From positions 3,844,001 to 3,908,000 of the forward strand of contig CM082592.2 of assembly GCA_040954595.2 (NCBI GenBank): a DNA stretch of 64,000 bases, written 5' to 3'. The notes under the pieces are model-generated. The model was not told the origin of the DNA. It ran no database searches and saw only the letters and a program-made list of their open reading frames with translations. Source of the DNA: Balanoglossus misakiensis (lineage: Eukaryota > Hemichordata). A program made the position numbers and the translations under genes. Below are positions 36,614-47,024 of the stretch, piece after piece (position 1 is the stretch's first letter; every line of letters begins with the position of its first letter).

Positions 36614-37387
36614 TTAGCCTTGCCTTCTATCGTCTCTCGGATCATCTCGCGAATCGTATCTGTCGTCGTCTCGCGAATCGTATCTGCCGTCGTCTCGCGA
36701 ATCGTATCTGCCGTCGTCTCGAGAATCGTTGCCCCTCGAATTATCGTCGACGGCGGGTCTATTGGTACTAGGTCCTGGCCCAACAGCAACACCGCAGCCG
36801 GCCTTGCATCCGTAGACTTCAAAATCAGGGTACGCCTGCAGCTTGCATTCGACGCACCCATAACCGCATCCGGAGCAGCTGCCGAAAGTGTAAGTTCCCG
36901 CGGACGACGTCGTCTTCGTCAGTCGGCCCTCGCATTTCTTATCACACTGAAAATAAAACCATGGCCGTATACAGTGTCAAAGCTCATGCAAATTCGCCAC
37001 ATTTTAGTTCATGCTGCATGACCAATTCAAATTATAATAATTGCATTATGGGTAAAGAAAGTTGGCGTTTTCGACTTTGTTATTTTTTCTGCTACAAAAT
37101 TTCGCTCGTGAACTTACTTTTGTTTAAAATAGCTGAAATCCGTTGATCACATGAGTCTCAGATTTGCTATCACACACCTTGGCTAAAACTTTTTTTCAAT
37201 TAAAGCAGCGAGAAATATTTTTGATTAACAGATAATGTAATTATACAACGTGTGGTGTGGCAGTTGCATATGTACTCACCGCAGGACGCTGGGGAACTTG
37301 TGTACCACCGATATGGAAACACTCGCCTTTTTCCACAAGAAGGCAAACAGTGACGGCGACGAAGGACAGAATTACGTATTTCATCAT
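36614..37387 (-). CDS. Secreted Cys-rich protein with DSRDDGRY repeat tail (146 aa)
   Basis: I do not recognise a family. Coding exons are 37387-37280 and 36946-36614 (stop), joined in phase 0. A 5' UTR exon ends at 37798 (donor GTAAGA), and the second exon starts at 37395. Residues 1 to about 22 form a signal peptide (MMKYVILSFVAVTVCLLVEKG). The middle (residues 37-92) holds ten cysteines, with C-D-K-K-C, CSGCGYGCVEC and CKAGCG motifs. The C terminus carries repeats of YDSRDDGR, alternating acidic and basic and lacking cysteine. A secreted mucus, matrix or host-defence role is possible but unproven. A TATA box at 37881-37888 fits an inducible or tissue-specific gene. A 205-codon frame on the opposite strand is only its mirror. 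Confidence 0.8.
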
Positions 37388-37797
37388 GATTATACCTGGT
37401 TGAGAAGGACATTGATAATTCGGTAAAATCTAAAGATTCTGCATACAAATACTAGCAGTATAATTCTATGTCAGTCAGTTTTCATCGATGCTGTAATTCT
37501 TATAATGTCTTCATTTCGTTGAAATACAAGAATAAGATTACGTCATAAATAAATGCAAAATTTAACCTAATCGCATCCATGAATGACTGCAGGAATCCGA
37601 CGTTAGTGGCAAATGATATTTTCCGATACAAATACATGTACATGGGAAATACAATTCCGTACAATGCAATACAATCCATCAATCGAATCAATTCAAATTG
37701 AATTCAATTCAATCAAACCAAACCCAAAGAACAATAAACTCGATCAAACGTAATATAACGCCAGGCAAAGACATGTATCAGAGACCAACGATCTTAC

Positions 37798-37857
37798 CTA
37801 TATCTCTTGCGCGGTGTGTCAAATTCTCAATCTCTCGGTCTCGAACGATGCCAAGCT
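37798..37857 (-). other. 5' UTR exon of the secreted Cys-rich gene
   Basis: It lies ~25-30 bases downstream of the TATA box and ends with the donor GTAAGAT at 37797. The next acceptor (TCTCAACCAG) is at 37396, eight bases before the ATG. The start site is approximate. Confidence 0.6.
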
Positions 37858-37880
37858 AATGTGTACTGAGTGTCCTGCCG

Positions 37881-37888
37881 TATTTATA
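37881..37888 (-). promoter_or_regulatory. TATA box of the secreted Cys-rich gene
   Basis: The minus strand reads TATAAATA at an appropriate distance from a UTR exon with a consensus donor. No other consensus TATA box was noted near the mapped starts, apart from a weaker one before the GPCR. Confidence 0.65.
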
Positions 37889-38846
37889 CACATTTTGAGA
37901 TAGCTCCTCCTGGCACAGCCACAGGTGACAATTGCCGTGGGTCATCAGCATGCGGTCACTTTCCCGGAGACGGTCCCGGAACTCGTGTTGTCATCCGGGT
38001 AACATTAGGTCATGCCTACCTCTTCAATTTCACTTTTCTTCTGGTATCCGTTTTTGTTGTTTGCTACGTCGTTGGTGTATTTAGTAAGCAGTGACTATAT
38101 CCTTTCAATATTCAAGTTATTTTTGTTAGTAATTATGTGTTTTGCTGCTCTGTCCTGGAAGCATGCTGGCTAACTCCCAGGTTCACTGCGCATGACTGTG
38201 ACAAGGACGTTCATCGTAAAATAGGCGTTGTATGGCGTTCGCTCTCTGTACAGACGTAGAACGCAGGTGAATGAACTTTACATGTATTCAATTTATAAAT
38301 TATCTGAGATTAACCGCACAGGATAGTTAGCAAAAGTCCTATACATTACTTTAATTACACTGTTCTTTATTTTTTTCTAAGTGGTTTAAATAGAAAGTTT
38401 ACTCCTTGATTATATTTTGCAGTAGAGGAACATGGCCGGAAATAAAGAAATAATATTTTTTTCCCTGCGTGATGGCGACAATAATGTCTGTACTTGGTGT
38501 ATGTCATTCTGCCCACTATTTCTCGAAATAAACCCACAGAAAATTACTAGCCCACATAAGCAGAAACTGGCGCAAGACGTTACCAGCGTTTCTCCAGGCC
38601 CTTTGGTGTTAATATGTGATATAATACACACAGCATTCCGTGGCCGAGGAGAAAGTGGTATATAGCTCAGACAATAAATACACACGATACACATAAATAA
38701 ATTTAAATACTCTGAAAAGTGAAAGGACGATTAAAAAATATATAGATTGTGGAATGAAAAAGAATTAGCAATCAATGCGAATCATAAAATTGTTGCCGTA
38801 ATTTCATGCATGCTGTGATGTATTTTGCGGATCCGTTTTCATTCGT

Positions 38847-39181
38847 GGGCATGCGCAGTATGACTAGGCACTGCAGAGTATTTGTTGAATAACGTATCGG
38901 ACGCTAAATTAATAGGCAGCGAACCCGGACGCAATTTTCCTCTGTGTCCGGTCTTTATTGTCAGGTACTGGTATTTGGGTGTGCATTATGTCACCGAATG
39001 TGGACAATATTCTTGGGCATGCGCAGTATGACGAGGCCCTGAATAGTATAAATTTTGTTGAATAACGTATCGGACGCTAAATTAATAGGCAGCGAACCCG
39101 GACGCAATTTTCCTCTGTGTCCGGCCTTTATTGTGGTACTGGTATTTGAGTGTGCATTATGTCACCGAACGTGGACAATAG
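38847..39181. repeat. 168-bp tandem duplication (two copies)
   Basis: Copies starting gggcatgcgcagtatgac at 38847 and 39015 share long identical blocks such as aataacgtatcggacgctaa and cgaacccggacgcaattttc. They end near gtcaccgaa.gtggacaata. A handful of differences shows that they are close copies. Confidence 0.9.
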
Positions 39182-39892
39182 AACAATGTGCACGAGGGGA
39201 AAATAAGCAAGGAGCCGGGGACAGTCAGAGGCAGGTACGGGGATGCAAAGAAACGAAGGATGACGTAAGATGTAGTGACGTCGTACGTTGACATTGTAAT
39301 TATCTGTCACCTATCATATTTCTTCACATGGAACATTGATATTTCATAGAGTTGTACAAATTTCAAAAGGACTGACTCGTTTGCTTTGTTGAACTAAACC
39401 ACAGTCCCCCAAGACGTTGACATACATGTACACGTATTTGCTTTAAACTCAGTATTACACACCTCTTTCACCAACGCCAAACGCGTTTGTCAATTCAACC
39501 AGTTTCAAAATTATTGTACATGAAAATAAATCTGCATTGTCTTGGTCACTGTGTAAATGATCATAAGGGCTTATAAAATTACATAACATGTTGAAAATAC
39601 TGAACGACGAAGGATCAATCGATAATGTAACGCTAGAACTCGAGTGCTCTTCACACGCCACCAATATTATGATCACTTGCCAGACCCTCGAACCGGCTCT
39701 TCACAGCGAAGCGTCACTGAGACAGGAACCGCACAGAGGCTGCGAAGGTCTAATTCTACGGCATACAAAGTAACAAGTCGAAGGGTGTGATAACGTCAAG
39801 TAATGTACTTAAAAACCGCACAGTGCGCAAGTGAAATTTTAACATTTGATGTTCCATCTCATATTCCGAATGTATGTGTGTCTGTCTCTCTG

Positions 39893-39909
39893 TCTCTGTC
39901 TGTCTGTCT

Positions 39910-39981
<72 letters not shown>

Positions 39982-40040
39982 CTCTCTCGGTCTCTCTCCC
40001 TCTCCCCCTCTCTCTTACTCTCTCTCTCTCTCTCTCTCTT
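39893..40040. repeat. (CT)n microsatellite
   Basis: About 150 bases of CT repeats with a few CCCC and GGT interruptions. Ser/Leu and Arg/Glu frames are artefacts on the two strands. Confidence 0.95.
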
Positions 40041-40378
40041 AACAAAGGTAACTGATTAATGTTGCCGTATTCTTGTTAGACTGATCGGACTGTGCGGTAG
40101 ACGTAATCAGTATCCTTTGTCCTTTCAACACCGCTTTGAAAATACTCTACGTATCCGTGAGAAACCCGGATGAGTATTGTTCCCAATGTCCGGCCATCGG
40201 CGTGTTGCCTGGATGAAGTATTTATTCCGTCATCCGGGGTAGACAATGAGAGACAGTCTGTGCAAAGCAGCAGAGTAGGACAGACGAAGGATCTATATTT
40301 GACAAGCGGCTTTCTTGGTGCGTTGACTGCACTGAGCCATCTCAGTGTGCAATCCATAAAGTGTCACTTGCATGAACA

Positions 40379-40612
40379 TTAAAGCGACAACTTCTCTCTC
40401 TCGCTGCCCTTTTTTCCGTTAATTATGTTTGATACAAGACACCGATTGTGTTATTCTACATGTGGATATATTATAGTGAATGAACGTTCAACCACACACA
40501 ACTTCCATCCCGCTTGTTTGATATGAGAGTAAAATGTCGCCCAAAATCAATGAATAATGAATAAATGGTAAAGGACCGATTATTCATTTTGGCTCACTGC
40601 GAGATTTCGCGG
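40379..40612. mobile_element. MITE family A, left-half copy
   Basis: It matches the left arm and centre of the 30.4 kb element: ttaaagcgacaact, tctctcgctgcc, aattatgtttgatacaagac, acgttcaaccacacacaact. The right arm is lost shortly after attcattttgg. Confidence 0.8.
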
Positions 40613-40850
40613 GTTGCTGGCCATGTCATGTTTTGTATGATGCAAGAATCGGTGCCGAGTTCAACAACAAAAAATTGTAGCTTATGTGTTCTATGTATAG
40701 GATTTGCCATGTGTAATTTGTTTTATTACATGGGAATGTCGCCCAATAAAAAAAAAATCTTATCAAAAATGTCATCATTTTTAGGGGAAAATAAACATCC
40801 GTGAAAAAATTAGTGGAAAATGGTTTTGCAGATTTGGGAAAAGTTAGGGA

Positions 40851-40923
40851 AGCCCCCTGTGAGATTCGAACTCACGACCCCTGGTTTACAAGACCAGTGC
40901 TCTAACCACTGAGCTAAGGAGGC
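40851..40923 (-). tRNA. trnT-UGU: tRNA-Thr (anticodon TGT)
   Basis: The 73-nt minus-strand gene folds as a full cloverleaf. The acceptor stem GCCTCCT pairs with AGGGGGC, with one U-G pair. The D-arm has the A-box TAGCTCAGTGGTTAGAGCA. The anticodon stem is CTGGT/ACCAG with loop CTTGTAA, and the T-arm holds the B-box GTTCGAATC. The discriminator base is T, as in animal tRNA-Thr. There is no intron. It looks functional and is unrelated to the SINE heads. Confidence 0.95.
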
Positions 40924-41047
40924 TTTACATACTACCTTTATCTTTACACTTTATTTCGAAACTAGAGGTGACTTTTCCTTGCGTTGTCACTGCTGCTGGC
41001 CTTCAAACAGTGAATTCTGCTCCGATGAATAATGAGGTTTTTAGACC

Positions 41048-41265
41048 TTAGAGAAAAACCATGTGATTTCTAGGGGGTGGGGGATTTGGGTATGTCGGGA
41101 ATCGTTTTTTCGGCCATAGGTATAACATTTTTTTTCTATTGCCGACCCTTACTTTTTTCCCAAGGCGCTACAGACTGAAAGACAATACCCCCACTCCGCG
41201 CCCTCTGCTAACAACCCCCCGCCACCGGATCCCCCACCCCCAGAAATCAAATGGTTCTCCCTTAC
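41048..41265. mobile_element. MITE-like element with inverted ends (~218 bp)
   Basis: The left end gagaaaaaccatgtgatttc and the right end, read inverted as gagaaccatttgatttctgg, match, with the G/C-rich extension ggggg tgggggat in both. A half-like match (tatcaaatggtccaccc) occurs near 25120, suggesting a dispersed family. Confidence 0.65.
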
Positions 41266-42193
41266 TATGTGTTACCTGTTACTTTTCTTCGCGTGTGCCA
41301 CCCACTGAAAATCTGTGATTGGCTAAATCTACATTTTCATAAGTGACCGTATACCTTTAAGGTGCGGCAGTTGTAAGTCCCTGGCTGTCGCGTGATTTGC
41401 CATTGATATTGACCTTTCCATCGAAATATCATCAGTTCATCTCTTCAGAGATATGTTATGGATTAATCCCGGCGCACTGCCTTTGGAAATATTACTATTT
41501 TGGAGGGTGGGTTGGGTAGACCAAATTCAAGTGCTTTGTAATGTGCCGCGCGTCATTGTAAAGATCCGCTCACTCGACAAAGAACCCAGCGAGAACGAAC
41601 AATCGATTCGCTGGAAGCGGTCATACAAGATTCGCAAGTCGTGAATTATTCACTTGTTGAAAATCTGAGTTGTACTTTCGTTGTTAGTTGTATAAAAACT
41701 TGCCTGTTGCGACGCTTCGGCAAGCCTACTGCTCTAGTTGTGGTCCGAAACCATCATCACCGTAACCGAAAAAAGATATATAGACAAGCTATAGGCCTAC
41801 AAGGGATATCGGATTGCTTGTGAAAATTAAGAAGCCGAAAACCCTTCGGGGGTATTCATAACTTATTAATCATTTAATATCAATCCTCATCTTAACTCCG
41901 TAGGGCATGAACACCCCCATTTAATGGCGGTCAACTTACAACAGCGGGGATTTACAAATGCAATCATACTGGTACTATACTACAGTAACTGTAACAGCAT
42001 CAAACAGGTTGATTTTTCTGGAATATTGCAAGAAATTATTTAGAAGTTAAGTTATTTTTCTATTTTAATCAAACACCAATGAATACCAATTGTTTGTTAT
42101 CATTAACCTATAAAATTTATTCTGTAACTCATATTTTATTCATATCATAATCGGGCTTACTCATCCGCACACGTCTTGATTGAAGTCAGAATT

Positions 42194-42479
42194 AGGCCAA
42201 AAAATAATATGTGCTGTTCCGATTACATGGTTTTAAAAAATAGGGTAGGTAGGCAGGGATTTTTTTTATTTTTCATTTTTTTTTATTTCTCTGGCCGCCG
42301 TAGTGTAGAAGAATGACGTCATAGTTCTTGCGTGATTCGCGCAATGTTAATAAATTTTGTATATTTGACATCGTTATTTTTACTTCCGGGTTTTCGAAGC
42401 TTTAAAAAGTTTAGAGTCGGCGGGTTAAAATAAGATAGGTCGGGTAATCGGAACAGCACATATTTTTTTCTTTTGGCCT
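42194..42479. mobile_element. MITE-like element with ~30-bp terminal inverted repeats (~286 bp)
   Basis: The left end aggccaaaaaataatatgtg, followed by ctgttccgattac, is mirrored at the right end (gtaatcggaacagcacatat, then ttttggcct). The interior is T-rich with no coding frame. Confidence 0.8.
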
Positions 42480-43131
42480 TCGTCTGAAGTCGTCTATAAA
42501 CCCAGAACACCGTGCACTTGGGGTGTCTTGACACTGTCCCCCCCACGGGGCTGCATGAGGCAGATTTATCTGTTGTACACGAAGCAGATCATTTTGCTGC
42601 AATATTGAATTTCAAATGTTCACAATTCCCACAGGTGAAAGGCCGCGCCGACGATCGTCTCATGCGCACGTGCGTAATTTCGTGTGTGCATATATACATT
42701 CATTACGTCCAATCCAAATGTTCTGCAAATTTTGCGATGGTTCGACGCACTCAAATAGTGGACTGCCTTCGCTTCCTTCCATATTTCATGCGCCAATCAA
42801 TACACTCTCGATGTAATTACGTCATCGACCACACTTGAGAGTGACCAACTGTTGGTATATTAATGCAAAAATGGCAGAAAAATAACATTAATTGAAGTAT
42901 TATCGATTGCCATTGTTTCTGGCAATTGCAGGGACTTTCCGAGGATTTCATCATGACCACTGAGGAATAGATAATTTATTAATGATGTTGTAAAAGAAGC
43001 CTGTAGCCCCTACTAATTTTCTGTCAGATGGAATGGTACATACTTGTGACGCACGTGTCATGATGACAATTATTTCAAGGTTGTACTTCGACTGTCTTCG
43101 TGCGCATGTCATCTTCGTGCTCTTATTAATC

Positions 43132-43138
43132 TATATAT
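43132..43138 (+). promoter_or_regulatory. Possible TATA box before the GPCR
   Basis: TATATAT lies ~85 bases upstream of the ATG. A CAG at 43171-43173 could instead be an acceptor joining a distant 5' UTR exon, so the promoter assignment is weak. Confidence 0.3.
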
Positions 43139-43220
43139 GCGTTGACATCTGTCTGTTGTCGTACACATTGCAGAATTGGTCGTGAGTGCGTGCCTATCAT
43201 CGGACGGAAATTTCCCGAAA

Positions 43221-44294
43221 ATGTCGCTAACTGACACCGAGTACATGGCAAACGTTCTCTGCTGCGTCCTCTACACGTTCACCGCCGCCGTTGGACTTCT
43301 TGGAAATGCCGCCGTGTGCTACGTGGTGTTCGCTAACAAGAAGATGCGAACACCGGGAAACTACCAACTGGTGTCTCTGGCTGTCGTCGACGCTGCCACT
43401 TGCATCTTCGCGTCGCCCATCCGTTTGATCCTGACTGCGAAAGTGCTTCTTGACGACGCAGACGAGCTGGACCTGGTCGGTAGATATGTAACACTCTGTA
43501 AAATACAAACATTTATAATTAATGGATCTGCGGTAGCCAGCATAGTCACTATAGCAACGCTGGGCTTGACACGGGCGTTGGCTGTGGTTGGAAATTATCC
43601 GAAGGGGACACTGACAACGACAATTAAAATATGTATAAGCATTAGCTACACTATCGGCATTATAACGGGTGGTTTAAAATTAAGCACCGGAGAGGAAACT
43701 TTCGTGTCGTGTTTCACTCCAACTGGCGGAACGGAGACAAACCACATCCTTCAATTTTTTGGTATGATCATCATTCTTGTTTGCCTGATAATCATTGCAA
43801 TCTCCTACGCCTGTATTTTCGCCAAAACGCGACGTCACCACCAAAGCGTCGTGCCATGGCTCGCCCAGAAAGCCACTTTTGCAGGCAGAATGGACATTGC
43901 AACGTTCAGAGTGTCCATCACTATAATAGCGTGTTACTTCGTCACATTTCTACCTATATCTATTTATTTCTTCGCGACTAAAAGCTTCTCGCGTCCGCAG
44001 AACCCCCATTTTATTAACCTCCTGCTGATGCTGGTGATCGTGGGTAGCGTCGCCAATCCAATCATATACGCTCTGATGTCGAAATCTTTCCGGCGCCATG
44101 CTTGTAGGCGTAGCGGTCACGCGCACACGTCGTCGCCTGGTTTGCCGGGGAGGTCGACAAGACGGGTCCGCCCCGCTACAATGAACAACGACGGGGTTCG
44201 TTTCAATCCTGGAGGCGATCATGTGCCCCCGGCGGTCGCTGAGCGTCACCAACGCAACGGCTCACGAAGTGTAATGATTGCTACTGTGACTTGA
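43221..44294 (+). CDS. Orphan class A (rhodopsin-like) GPCR, single exon
   Basis: The 357-aa protein starts at the ATG at 43221, preceded by AAA. The frame is open further upstream without another ATG. Seven hydrophobic segments are visible. Class A landmarks are G28-N29 in TM1, LAVVD (D57) in TM2, a cysteine before TM3 (VTLCKI) with a partner in loop 2 (VSCF), FLP in TM6 and NPIIY in TM7. Unusually, the DRY position reads LTR (LGLTRALAV), and TM6 has CYFVTFLP rather than CWxP. The tail is Arg-rich and Ser/Pro-rich (phosphorylation likely). The ligand is unknown. Single-exon GPCRs of this kind commonly belong to lineage-specific expansions. Confidence 0.88.
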   Translation: MSLTDTEYMANVLCCVLYTFTAAVGLLGNAAVCYVVFANKKMRTPGNYQLVSLAVVDAATCIFASPIRLILTAKVLLDDADELDLVGRYVTLCKIQTFIINGSAVASIVTIATLGLTRALAVVGNYPKGTLTTTIKICISISYTIGIITGGLKLSTGEETFVSCFTPTGGTETNHILQFFGMIIILVCLIIIAISYACIFAKTRRHHQSVVPWLAQKATFAGRMDIATFRVSITIIACYFVTFLPISIYFFATKSFSRPQNPHFINLLLMLVIVGSVANPIIYALMSKSFRRHACRRSGHAHTSSPGLPGRSTRRVRPATMNNDGVRFNPGGDHVPPAVAERHQRNGSRSVMIATVT

Positions 44295-47024
44295 GGGACG
44301 GAGACTACGTAATGTCAAACGGTGGCGAGAAGTCCATAGGATCACTTCATTGTTGAAAATTGCTGCCACCGCTATGTGCATGTGTAGACACTTCAGTTGT
44401 GTTCACCGTTGTTGTCTGACACCGGAGACTTGTTTTGGCATTTGAATTTGCCATTACCACAAGACAAAGGAACATGACATGGAGAGAACGCTAACTTCGT
44501 GGAAAAGGGGTCGGAAGCTCGAGACAAGGGAACGTCGTTCGCATTGGTGATTTTCGAAAACATGTACATTGTACACGCATCTAGCTGGGACAAGTAGCGC
44601 GTATGATATCGTTATAACAAAAGGCGGCTTTTCCCGTAAATTGGATTGTCAAACTATAAATGTACAACAGATATACATATCGTGTTGAGCCATCATGTGC
44701 ATGAAGGGACTGTGGTGGCGCATAATAGCATATTAGGACCACAGTAGTTGGCATTCGAAAACAACGAGAGAAACACTATGACAGCAAAGTCAGTCGCTTG
44801 AGGGCGTTCTGGTGAGCGATCCCCGCGGAATGGTGGTCTGCTGCCGGGAAGTTTCCACTTCTGCGAAAGTTTTTCTGGACAAAATAACAAAGAGGGAGTG
44901 TGACCCTGTGCTTCAGTGAAAACGTATACACCGTGGTATCAACTAAGTGTGAATACCGAGTTCTAATGAAAGGCAAGGATTTTCCAATATGGCCAGATGC
45001 ACTCCGCTGAGCTGGTGTATGTTGGGACAACATAATAAATCATAGAGGCGAGTCTATGGACTGCAGCTTTAATGGTTGGCAATGCTGAAGTTGAGGTGGC
45101 AATAACAGACTTCTTGCACCCTCACCCAATCTTTTGCCCTCCAATGATCAACTTTTACATCAACTCATTCTTCGCTACCAAATGACGTCAGACGCGCTCA
45201 GGCGGCAGTTACGTTCGCATTCAAAATTCCAGATGACGGGCAACTTCAACAACGTGGTCCAGGCAAAGACTGTGCAGACTAAACTCCATGAGGCTGATAA
45301 GGCACCATGTCTGGCGGTTTAAAAGTAAAAACATACCCGGAATTTTTTTACTGGATGCCGAAATGGCCAGATCAGGTGATTGATAGTAAAGAATAGGGGT
45401 GTGGATTTAGAGAATGACGTATTCACTGTGGCCACTTGAAAGTATACCAATCAAGCATAAGTTCTGTTGCATTATGGAACACACAGTGTCATTGGAGGCT
45501 GCACGTATCGGCAATTTGACACTGTTCGTAGAAAGTACCAAAGTATGTGACATGAAAACAGTTTGAATTCAATTCGTGGTACAATACTGAGAAAATCGTT
45601 AGAGATAGTGGAACTTGAACACTAATATTTTTCACTTATTTTTGATCTATTTCTCCCTTTTTAATTGTTTAAATGTATTCATGTACTGTGTATAAATTTA
45701 TTCAGTTATTTAATGGTTTATCATTAATCAAATGCGACCACAAAATATGTAACGTTTGCACAAGAAGTTGCTTCCTGCGCCTCTGAAACGCCAAGAGTGA
45801 AATGCATTCAGGCGTATGGACATAACCGTGTGGTATTTCAGTTTACTTCACGCTAGAATTCAGCCATTTAATTTTGTTCACATTGAACGCTTATCCCGGC
45901 CATGTAAAGAATGGATACGATCTTCTTGCTTGTAGCAAGACAGCTTTTGATATTTCCAAAGATAAAGTACATGGGCAAATAACATTAATAAAGAGCTTGA
46001 AAATATGTTAAATACATGGACGAGAAGAAAATTTATGCATTGATATTGTGAAAGATCTATGGACCGTATTTCACAAATGTTGTACTGAGTTTCAATATTA
46101 AATGCCTGATGAAGTAAAAGCTAAAGTGCAACATCTTGTTGACTTCATCAAAAAGAAAACGCCCAATCAAGCAAACAACAATTGAAAGAGACTACCACGT
46201 TGGGATGTTAATACTATCAGTGTTGATAAACACCCTTGTGCTTTCAATGCTATTTGGGTCAAAAGATTGGTTTCGGGTAAAGGTTGCATTTGGGCTGCAA
46301 TACCATGGCATAGCCATGGGTGGGTGGGTGTTTTGGGTTTGGTTGGGGTAGCGGGTGCTGCCAGGTTGACGATTTTTGTTCGCAGCCCTACCTACAAAAA
46401 TCGTCAACCTAGCAGCACCCGCTACAATCATTGCAGCTAAGACTATGGTTGCCTTTTCCATCGACTGTACACAATTTTTGTAATCAGAGTCTCTGGTTTG
46501 GCACATACGCATAAGACGATCGTCTCCCTTTAACATGACCGGCTGAAATAGACCTGCAGAAGGTTCTAGAATGAGCATATATGACCTAAAAAGGTGTGGC
46601 TCCTCAATGGGTCAAAGGTATTTTAAAGAACTTTAGCAACAACAACTCGCAAACACAAACAATAATTATCCTTTTCAAAAAAGAAATGTATACTTTGTGT
46701 ATGAACAAGTTACATTGATGTTTTAGTGTGGTTCAATTTTATTGGTGCATATTACATTTCCCATACTGCAACTCATCGGCCGCCATATCCATTTCTGCTT
46801 TGCTGTGTCATTGACGTATTTCTTGATGTTGTACGTAATTCTCGCGTTTATTTCATATTTAGCGTGATTATATGTGATATTTTGACACTGATAAAGGGGT
46901 TCTACATTAGGTTGAATTCTACTGACCCGCTATTCAGGAAAATCGAACTTGTACTTAAATAACTACGCCTACACCGATCCGGGACAACTAGCAAACTTTC
47001 CATCGTCACGCCGCGCCATAAACT
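44295..47024. other. Intergenic, no gene seen
   Basis: The only structured item is the hairpin at 46348-46425. Frames such as 46192-46578 (minus) simply run over this hairpin. Confidence 0.5.
46348..46425. repeat. Hairpin with 32-bp arms and 14-base loop
   Basis: Left arm gtagcgggtgctgccaggtt, continuing gacgatttttgt, pairs with the right arm at 46394-46425 with one mismatch. The loop is about 46380-46393. The size resembles a precursor microRNA or a tiny MITE. Confidence 0.75.

Larger units (their letters stand above)
37889..40850. other. Intergenic between secreted gene and tRNA
   Basis: It contains a 168-bp tandem duplication (38847-39181), a (CT)n array (39893-40040) and a MITE half-copy (40379-40612). 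No exon is supported. Confidence 0.5.
40924..43130. other. Intergenic, no gene seen
   Basis: Two MITE-like inverted-repeat elements (41048-41265 and 42194-42479) sit here. Frames such as 41453-41644 and 42512-42838 carry no recognisable domain. Confidence 0.5.

Noticed and set aside
36404-37021. 205-codon plus-strand frame with VSRIVSAV repeats
   Set aside because: It is the mirror of the minus-strand DSRDDGRY gene, which has a signal peptide, consensus splice sites and a TATA box; the plus frame has none.
39803-40059. Ser/Leu and Arg/Glu-rich frames
   Set aside because: Products of the (CT)n array on both strands.
43176-43220. Upstream extension of the GPCR from a TTG codon
   Set aside because: Animal nuclear genes use ATG; the first ATG in frame is at 43221 and transmembrane helix 1 begins right after it.
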